Shown piece after piece: positions 59,101 through 64,000 of a stretch of DNA of 64,000 bases. Within the stretch, counting starts at the first letter, position 1; each line of letters starts with the position of its first letter. The stretch lies in the NCBI GenBank assembly GCA_946413525.1, contig CAMKKZ010000007.1:62001-126000 (forward strand), read 5' to 3'. This DNA is from an uncultured Oribacterium sp. (lineage in GTDB: Bacteria > Bacillota > Clostridia > Lachnospirales > Lachnospiraceae). A model generated the notes under the pieces. It did not search any database. It was not told where the DNA came from and saw only the letters and a list, made by a program, of their open reading frames with translations. Made by a program: the position numbers and the translations under genes.

Positions 59101-59674
59101 CGGGGTCATCGTAACCGTTATAGTAATGGAAGGGGGAAACGTTGTTATTGACCTTTCCGGCAAGATCAAACTCCGAGAAATTCGGCATTACCTCATGAGA
59201 AGAAAGGGAATCCAGCGTCAGGGTGAAATCCATTCCCGCATCAACTGAGTCTTCATCCGGGATGACATAAAGCTGATAATAACCTGCCGGCAGCCCCTTC
59301 TCCTCGATTTTCTGGGAACTATAGGGACGGGCCTGGACGTTCACCGGCTTATCCTTCCTGCAGAGAAGGAGGTAGGACACCCGCTCAGCCTCCAGGAGAA
59401 TACTGATGTCAGTGTCCTCATCAAGGTAAAAGCCGTAATATGCCATTTCGTCCTTTTCCAGCCTGTCAGATACCCGGCTCGGGAAGGAAATGACATCCTC
59501 TCCGTTCTCAAGGACCGCGTTCCATAACGCGGCAAAAAACTCCTCCGACTCATTCAAAATGTAATCCCGGATATCCTGCGCCGCGGAAACCGGCTGCAGC
59601 ACCATTAAAAAAGACATCACGAAAACAAGTACGGACGCGATCAAGGCACGCGATTTCTTTCCTGAAAACACCAT
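56102..59674 (-). CDS. Secreted C1 (papain-like) peptidase with apparently permuted catalytic core, Ig-like and cell-wall-binding repeats
   Basis: Signal peptide; SNHNVTLIGWDD and WIVRNSWGTD near residues 324-365; VKDQGQTNLCWAFATVKAAES at Cys788; BIg2-like segment; Gly-rich linker; choline-binding-like GWxxxxGxWYY repeats. Confidence 0.85.
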   Translation of the reverse strand: MVFSGKKSRALIASVLVFVMSFLMVLQPVSAAQDIRDYILNESEEFFAALWNAVLENGEDVISFPSRVSDRLEKDEMAYYGFYLDEDTDISILLEAERVSYLLLCRKDKPVNVQARPYSSQKIEEKGLPAGYYQLYVIPDEDSVDAGMDFTLTLDSLSSHEVMPNFSEFDLAGKVNNNVSPFHYYNGYDDPAKKSSKNIGADAFLGGAYFQNWAGPVTEKVMPSEEYVYKATPSNYMQFKPETPELHVQDMIELPGAKDYSELGKGDYMNHWKNALMTYGSVVVAMCVHQVFWSGENKDENEYYYLPMEFMKKYAEKYNLKSNHNVTLIGWDDTIPKEKFKRFITVEGKEFEYMPPGDGAWIVRNSWGTDTHENGDFYISYYDQQMGMGNDRVVFGQVESYDNYNHLYTNDIGVSQAAGSSQAAMRFKGKRKGAASQSFENTTDKDELLRAVAFGSPYTGYKYNVYVSVDDGKPDLLKSGYRTYAGVFTVRLDRGIAIPAGSRFTVYVDLELPSPANEKVGMFYSSSFIGDLSTVFGGEGVAAYYKGGGDFKDPYWLSPHADFPIIHAMTYADMSDYSDGRYSMVSIADFYEFAEGKNCFDLLESENADIVYEAEGVNAESLENGTAFPPVPEKPSSEKASEDDPSESAPGVDSSKSISGNDPSGSVSGVDSSETAFVEGGSGKDDDDTDSANIFPATPSNLPKSVATPAYRGNTRNAMKAASDSSSSVEFDENDSYNGGLVVDESGELLRYLDFKGGALSLKLPKKYNLDKLGQVTEVKDQGQTNLCWAFATVKAAESAVLKNYQRLTGYPRGIKLDAAGGDNIVDGVIDVTYMPGTKKEVVLLPELESNDGTNLNDDSILWSYEGDVENISEELYRSKAGKKAAVFTVEGSGVVNVTAASSSDPSLSVTVAVRISDAVPAEISLSDYELFLDAGSTRKLIATIKAGEDQDLKVVWNSDNPQIASVDQDGNVFALRPGRAVITARAGLGEASCIIYVTGGNSRSGGSGGSGGSGGGGGNLNAGHAAITPVTSTVTDGVWQKDDEGNWYFTEALTGQHSVGWKYIRTSDEKTHWFYFARDGKMMTGWIRDDDGRFYYLAEEGDGTAYSRDGITGAMVTGWFSDPSDGFCYYLDPSGGAMATGRRTVDGADYHFNEIPTGISGWRYDEKTGKWGYYGGNAHPLGAMLDGSK

Positions 59675-59684
59675 GCTCCCTCCT

Positions 59685-59832
59685 GATAATAAAGTGCTTA
59701 TTTGGCCATTTTAACTGCTGACAAAGAGCTGCGATATCGCAGGCTATATGGCTCATATGGCTCCTGATATTAAAGTGCTTTTCCGGCCATTTTACCTGCC
59801 GACAAAAGAATGCGGTATAAAGGTATAACGCT
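59685..59832 (-). repeat. Family A repeats, tandem copies A14 and A15
   Basis: AATAAAGTGCTTATTTGGCCATTTTAACTGCTGACAAAGAGCTGCGATATCGCAGGCTATATGGC, second copy at about 59763; ends at the Shine-Dalgarno of the C1 peptidase. Confidence 0.8.
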
Positions 59833-60160
59833 TTAACTCAGTATTCCTATAGATTATCACAAGCAAAAATAATGGTCAAACCCTTTATTTTGAGGATTAT
59901 GAAAAAAATTTTCTTGCATTTCCCAAGGAAACGCCGTTTCAAGCGTTTCCGGCTCCGAAAATGCGCCGCGCAGCGGCAAATTTCCTTTGCATTTTCGTGT
60001 GCATCCCAAAGAAATGCTGATTCATTCAGCTTTTTCTTAGAATCTTTTTGAGGATATTTCATTGTAATAGTCAGGTCTTAAAGATTATAATGCTTAATAT
60101 AATTGAAACTACTAAAGGAACCTGTCTGGCTCGCAAGCGCTTCGGAATGACGTGAAATCA

Positions 60161-60208
60161 GAGCAGCATTTGTTTGTCGGCAATTAGAACGGCAAAAAAT
60201 CAGAGGGG
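60161..60208 (+). repeat. Family A repeat, copy A16 (+ orientation)
   Basis: GCAGCATTTGTTTGTCGGCAATTAGAACGGCAAAAAATCAGAGGGG; matches the reverse complement of A6. Confidence 0.7.
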
Positions 60209-60217
60209 AAACGGATT

Positions 60218-61852
60218 ATGAAGATTTTGGACATCCACTGCCCGGATTGCGGGGCTCCCGCGAATTTTGACATCATTAAGCAGAAATATGTCTGCCCCTA
60301 CTGCGGCGGGAACGTAGGGATCAGCGAGGCCAGGCGGCAAAAAGAAGGCTTCCGCAGGATGCAGAGGCGGAAGCTGAAAAAGGACGCGGCCAATTTCAAG
60401 CTGGCCAGGACCTCCTGCAGCGGCTGCGGAGCCGCCCTGGTGTTTGAAGAGAGCGAGGCGGTTTCCAACTGCAGCTTCTGCGGCAGAAGCCTTGTCCGGA
60501 GTGAATACCTGGACACGGAGGAGCTGCCGGAAAGCATTATCCCCTTCGCGATCACGGAGGAGGAGGCCAGGGAGCGGCTGCTCTCCTGGTGCAGGAAAAA
60601 CAGGGCAAAGCAGGAAGCGCGGCATTTGATTGAAAAGGCCGGGGATCTGAAGGGCTTCTATCTTCCCTATGAGCTGGTGAGGGGGCCGGTGCATATGGCC
60701 GTGTCAAGAATGGACGGCGGCAGGATCTTCTCCTGCGAGGGATTCATTAACGATGAGTATGTGAACCGTTCGAAGCAGCTTGACAACCTGCTTCTGGACG
60801 GCATGGAGCCCTATGACGCGGAAAAGCTCACGGAATTTGATTTTGCCTTTGTGGCCGGCCACCGTGTCAAGATTCCGGATGTTCCGGACGATGTTCTGGA
60901 GGGAAGGGTCCGGGAGGAAATCGGGGAGGCTTATACGCCGGCCGTGAGGAAGACATTGGAAACGAAAGCCGTGGAGGTAAAGGCGGATGTAAGCTCCTCC
61001 ATTCGCCTTCCCGTCCTGCTCCCCGTCTACTACATCAGCGGCGAGAACCTGATGGCGGCCGTGAACGGGCAGACCGGCAAAGTCAGCGTCCGGGCCGAAA
61101 CGGAGTCCCATTATTATTTCCTGCCCTGGTGGCTAAAGGCTATCCTGGCCACGCTGGCAGTCAGCCTCGCCCTGTTTCTTGCTCTCCGCCTCTTCGGTAT
61201 GGCCATGGGCGAAAGCCTGCTCCTCACCGGAGTACTGGCCTTGATCTTAATCATTGTCATGCTCTGCCTCTACAGTGACACGACAAAAAACAGCTTTGCC
61301 GTGGAGAAGGGGCGGGAGATCTTCACCTCCGGCGGACAGACCTTACACCGGGAACGGGGAAAGCTGGTGCAGGACGAGCGAATATTGAAACGGAAAACGA
61401 TGAAGCCTGTCTTCTTCTGGGATGTGGACGGCGAAAAGAAGCCTGCCATTCTTCGTTTCACGACACCTCTCCGGGTCATGCAATTGGCAGCCTTTTGCCT
61501 TATTGCCCTGTTCCTGCCGGTCATTATCGCCCTGCTCCTTAACGGTTTTGATTTCAACAGACTCGAGCTTGGCGGCTCCGCCGTCTGGTTCTGCATCGCT
61601 GTCCCCGTCGTCCCGGTTTACCTTGTGAAATACGGAATCGTGGAGCTATATGAAAAGCCCTGGGTATATCTCCTTAAAGAGAACGGGAAGAAAAAGCGCT
61701 ACAAGCCGAAGGTCAAGCGCCCGCTCAAGGACTACCTGTGGATGGCGGGCATGGTGCTCCGCGCATTATTCATACCCCCGGTCTGCCTCGCCGTCTGGTT
61801 TGCCATCGCCTGCTTCTTCACCATGTGCTACTGTACCGCCTTCGGGTTTTAA
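60218..61852 (+). CDS. Zinc-ribbon membrane protein, function unknown
   Basis: Paired CxxC ribbons (CPDCGAP...CPYCGG; CSGCGA...CSFCGR) and several TM segments. Confidence 0.8.
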   Translation: MKILDIHCPDCGAPANFDIIKQKYVCPYCGGNVGISEARRQKEGFRRMQRRKLKKDAANFKLARTSCSGCGAALVFEESEAVSNCSFCGRSLVRSEYLDTEELPESIIPFAITEEEARERLLSWCRKNRAKQEARHLIEKAGDLKGFYLPYELVRGPVHMAVSRMDGGRIFSCEGFINDEYVNRSKQLDNLLLDGMEPYDAEKLTEFDFAFVAGHRVKIPDVPDDVLEGRVREEIGEAYTPAVRKTLETKAVEVKADVSSSIRLPVLLPVYYISGENLMAAVNGQTGKVSVRAETESHYYFLPWWLKAILATLAVSLALFLALRLFGMAMGESLLLTGVLALILIIVMLCLYSDTTKNSFAVEKGREIFTSGGQTLHRERGKLVQDERILKRKTMKPVFFWDVDGEKKPAILRFTTPLRVMQLAAFCLIALFLPVIIALLLNGFDFNRLELGGSAVWFCIAVPVVPVYLVKYGIVELYEKPWVYLLKENGKKKRYKPKVKRPLKDYLWMAGMVLRALFIPPVCLAVWFAIACFFTMCYCTAFGF

Positions 61853-61913
61853 GAGACTTATGTTTTTCGGAAATGCTTGATTTTTGTTCAGAACTGACGA
61901 TCCATTATTTTCA

Positions 61914-61952
61914 GGATTTTTCTGCGGCACAAGTAACGCCGCAGAAAAATCC
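61914..61952. terminator. Symmetric hairpin in convergent gap, probable bidirectional terminator
   Basis: GGATTTTTCTGCGGC-acaagtaac-GCCGCAGAAAAATCC, perfect 15-bp stem. Confidence 0.65.
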
Positions 61953-62031
61953 AATTGAGTGACAAGGCAGCAGGACTTATGCTTTTGTCAGATCAAAAAG
62001 CCGATAATAAATTGCATAGCCAGGCGCCGCC

Positions 62032-62721
62032 TCAGCAAGGCTCTATTTCAGCAAACATGCTTACCTGCGCGCTGTCCACACCAGTAAAACGGGGCGGGAT
62101 GGCAAAGACCCTGCGTATCCCCTTTCCCTCCGCAGGAAGCCCTGAGAGGTCGCAGTCCTCTATGATCAGTATATAGCCGTCATGATATACCCCCAGCATA
62201 TACTGATGGGCGAGGTCACCGTCCTTCGTGTCGCTTGGAGCAGCCAGGGAAAGGAAATCAAGGGCCACCGCTTTCAGACTGCCGCGGAAATTGTCCATCA
62301 GATATCTGGCCGCCTCCGCGCTGATGGCCGGCCCGTTCGTATTATACGTTTCCGGATCCTCACGTCGCATCCTGTCCGCCCCGGTCCGTATGCACAACAG
62401 ATCCGCCTTCCCGATAGCCTCCGCATAAGGAGACAGTTCCCCGGCCATGACCTTCTCCCCAGCCCCCTTCGGGATATCCAGAAGCAGGACCCGATCATAT
62501 ATAAAGCTCTCGAAAAAGGGCAGGTCCCCGATCCGCAGCCCGTCCCTCTTGTAATGTCTCGGAGCATCCATATGTGTGCCGAAGTGGCCGAAAATGCTGA
62601 CCGTCGCCGTATTGCACAGGGCTCCGTCCTCGAAGCTTTTCACCGGCTCCCAGGAATATCCAGGGCAACCCGGCCAGTTGATACCGTTATCCTCTATGGG
62701 ATAAGAAATCATTTTCCACAT
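62032..62721 (-). CDS. Cyclase family protein (kynurenine formamidase-like)
   Basis: FGHFGTHMDAPRHY HxGTHxDxPxH motif. Confidence 0.88.
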   Translation of the reverse strand: MWKMISYPIEDNGINWPGCPGYSWEPVKSFEDGALCNTATVSIFGHFGTHMDAPRHYKRDGLRIGDLPFFESFIYDRVLLLDIPKGAGEKVMAGELSPYAEAIGKADLLCIRTGADRMRREDPETYNTNGPAISAEAARYLMDNFRGSLKAVALDFLSLAAPSDTKDGDLAHQYMLGVYHDGYILIIEDCDLSGLPAEGKGIRRVFAIPPRFTGVDSAQVSMFAEIEPC

Positions 62722-62762
62722 AATTTTTCCTTTCCTCGACCAAATAGGTTTTGTCTGTCCCG

Positions 62763-63707
62763 TTATTCCTTTTTCTTTCCACCGTAAACCGTAACAAGCA
62801 GCACGATGATCAGGATGCCCTGCACGATGTTCTTCCCCGCCTGGGGGACAGCCAGCGCCGTCAGAAGGCTGTTCAGCACCGTCATGATGCCGACCCCGGC
62901 AATGCTACCCAGGTAACCGCCGGATCCCCCGGCAATGGAAGTACCGCCGATGACCACCGATGCAATAGAGTCCATATTATAAGTAGAGCCCGTGGAAAGA
63001 TACGCTGTCCCGGTATAGCCCAGGAAGAGGAAGCCGGTCAGACCAGCGAAAATCGCGGACAGAATGTAGACGGAAGCAAGAATGCGGGGTACGGAAATAC
63101 CGGAATACTGCGCCGTCACCCTATTCACGCCGATGGCGTAGACGGACCTGCCGAAATTCGTGAACTTCAGGATCAGGATAATGGCAACAGCCAGAAGAAT
63201 CCAGATCAGGGCCGTCCAGTTGATCATGCCCAGGAAGCGGCTGTTTACAAGAGCGGTCGTGATGGGTGAGGATTTCCCCTTCGGGGCGCCGTTGCAGTAG
63301 ATATAGGCAATACCATACACCGCGCTTCCGGAGGCCAGCGTCATGATCATGGCCGGGATGTGCAGGAAATAGACCCCGAGGAAATTCACGAAACCGATCA
63401 GGGCGGAAACACCGAAACAGATAAGGAGCGCGACCGGCACGTTGGCATCGGAACCACTGATGATGAAGGCGCTCATAATGTTGCAAAGGAGCAGCGTATA
63501 GCAAAGGGAAAGGTCGATTCCGCCGGTCAGGATGACCAGTGTCTGCCCTATGCAGCAGATCCCGAGGAAGGACATCTCCCGCAGGATGACGGAAATATTA
63601 TTCGGGCTCAGGAAGCCCGGGCTTACGGCATTGCCAAAAAAGAGCATGGCAAACATGACGCAGTAGACAGCAATGACCGAGATGGATTTTTTCAGCTTTT
63701 GGCTCAT
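62763..63707 (-). CDS. Sugar-type ABC transporter permease (RbsC-like)
   Basis: ILTGGIDLSLCYTLLL; YAIGVNRVTAQYSGISV; SIASVVIGGTSIAGGSGGYLGSIAGVGIMTVLNSLL. Confidence 0.92.
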   Translation of the reverse strand: MSQKLKKSISVIAVYCVMFAMLFFGNAVSPGFLSPNNISVILREMSFLGICCIGQTLVILTGGIDLSLCYTLLLCNIMSAFIISGSDANVPVALLICFGVSALIGFVNFLGVYFLHIPAMIMTLASGSAVYGIAYIYCNGAPKGKSSPITTALVNSRFLGMINWTALIWILLAVAIILILKFTNFGRSVYAIGVNRVTAQYSGISVPRILASVYILSAIFAGLTGFLFLGYTGTAYLSTGSTYNMDSIASVVIGGTSIAGGSGGYLGSIAGVGIMTVLNSLLTALAVPQAGKNIVQGILIIVLLVTVYGGKKKE

Positions 63708-63720
63708 TTTTCCCCCTCCC

Positions 63721-64000
63721 TTATTTCCGGAGCGACCGGATCGCGCTGAGCGTCAGGGCCGCCATCAGGATCACGCCGGTCAGGACATACTGATAATATG
63801 ATGAAACGTGCATCAGGTTCAGGATATTGCTGACGATGCCCAGGATCAGGACCGAGGCAATGCAGCCGATGGCGCTTGCCTTCCCGCCCATGAGGCTGGC
63901 CCCGCCGACTACGGCCGCCGTAATGGAATCCTGGGAATAGGCCGCGCCGATGACCGGGCTGCCCGACTTCGCGTAAGCGGAAATATAAAGCCCCGCAAAC
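63721..64000 (-). CDS. ABC transporter permease, partial (5' end outside window)
   Basis: FAGLYISAYAKSGSPVIGAAYSQDSITAAVVGGASLMGGKASAIGCIASVLILGIVSNILNL...; stop at 63721-63723. Confidence 0.88.
   Translation of the reverse strand, partial: FAGLYISAYAKSGSPVIGAAYSQDSITAAVVGGASLMGGKASAIGCIASVLILGIVSNILNLMHVSSYYQYVLTGVILMAALTLSAIRSLRK

Noticed and set aside
58457-59248. 263-aa plus-strand ORF antisense to the C1 peptidase
   Set aside because: Overlaps the His/Asn catalytic region of the real gene; hydrophobic shadow translation.

Overview
Chromosomal window from a Gram-positive, Clostridia/Lachnospiraceae-like bacterium (inferred from gene content and order: yloU/yloV/rpmB, yicC-gmk-rpoZ-rimO-pgsA-cinA, long-form hpf, hemZ, pyrK/pyrD). 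Most genes lie on the minus strand. Contents: housekeeping genes (coaD, rsmD, recG, gmk, rpoZ, rimO, pgsA, rqcH, yebC, acpS, purA, purB, dapA, dapB, typA, rsh), one tRNA-Pro(CGG), a complete pyrimidine cluster (pyrC-K-D-F-E-B-I), a block of secreted proteins at about 48.6-59.7 kb, and a partial ABC transporter at the right end. No prophage, IS transposase or CRISPR array was seen. The main non-standard signal is a set of structured repeat families in intergenic gaps. Family A, a two-hairpin element of about 65-70 nt, has about 15 copies. Intergenic copies lie upstream of a gene and always in the same orientation as that gene, often ending at its Shine-Dalgarno; one copy is inserted in frame in hemZ. 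Several multi-hairpin cruciform families (B-F) also occur. Unusual proteins: a secreted C1 peptidase whose catalytic order is His-Asn-Cys (apparent circular permutation), a secreted 5'-nucleotidase fused to a zeta-toxin-like P-loop domain, a NAD(P)H-hydrate dehydratase/alanine racemase fusion, and an RNA polymerase omega subunit with a very acidic tail. All calls come from reading the sequence; no database search was run.
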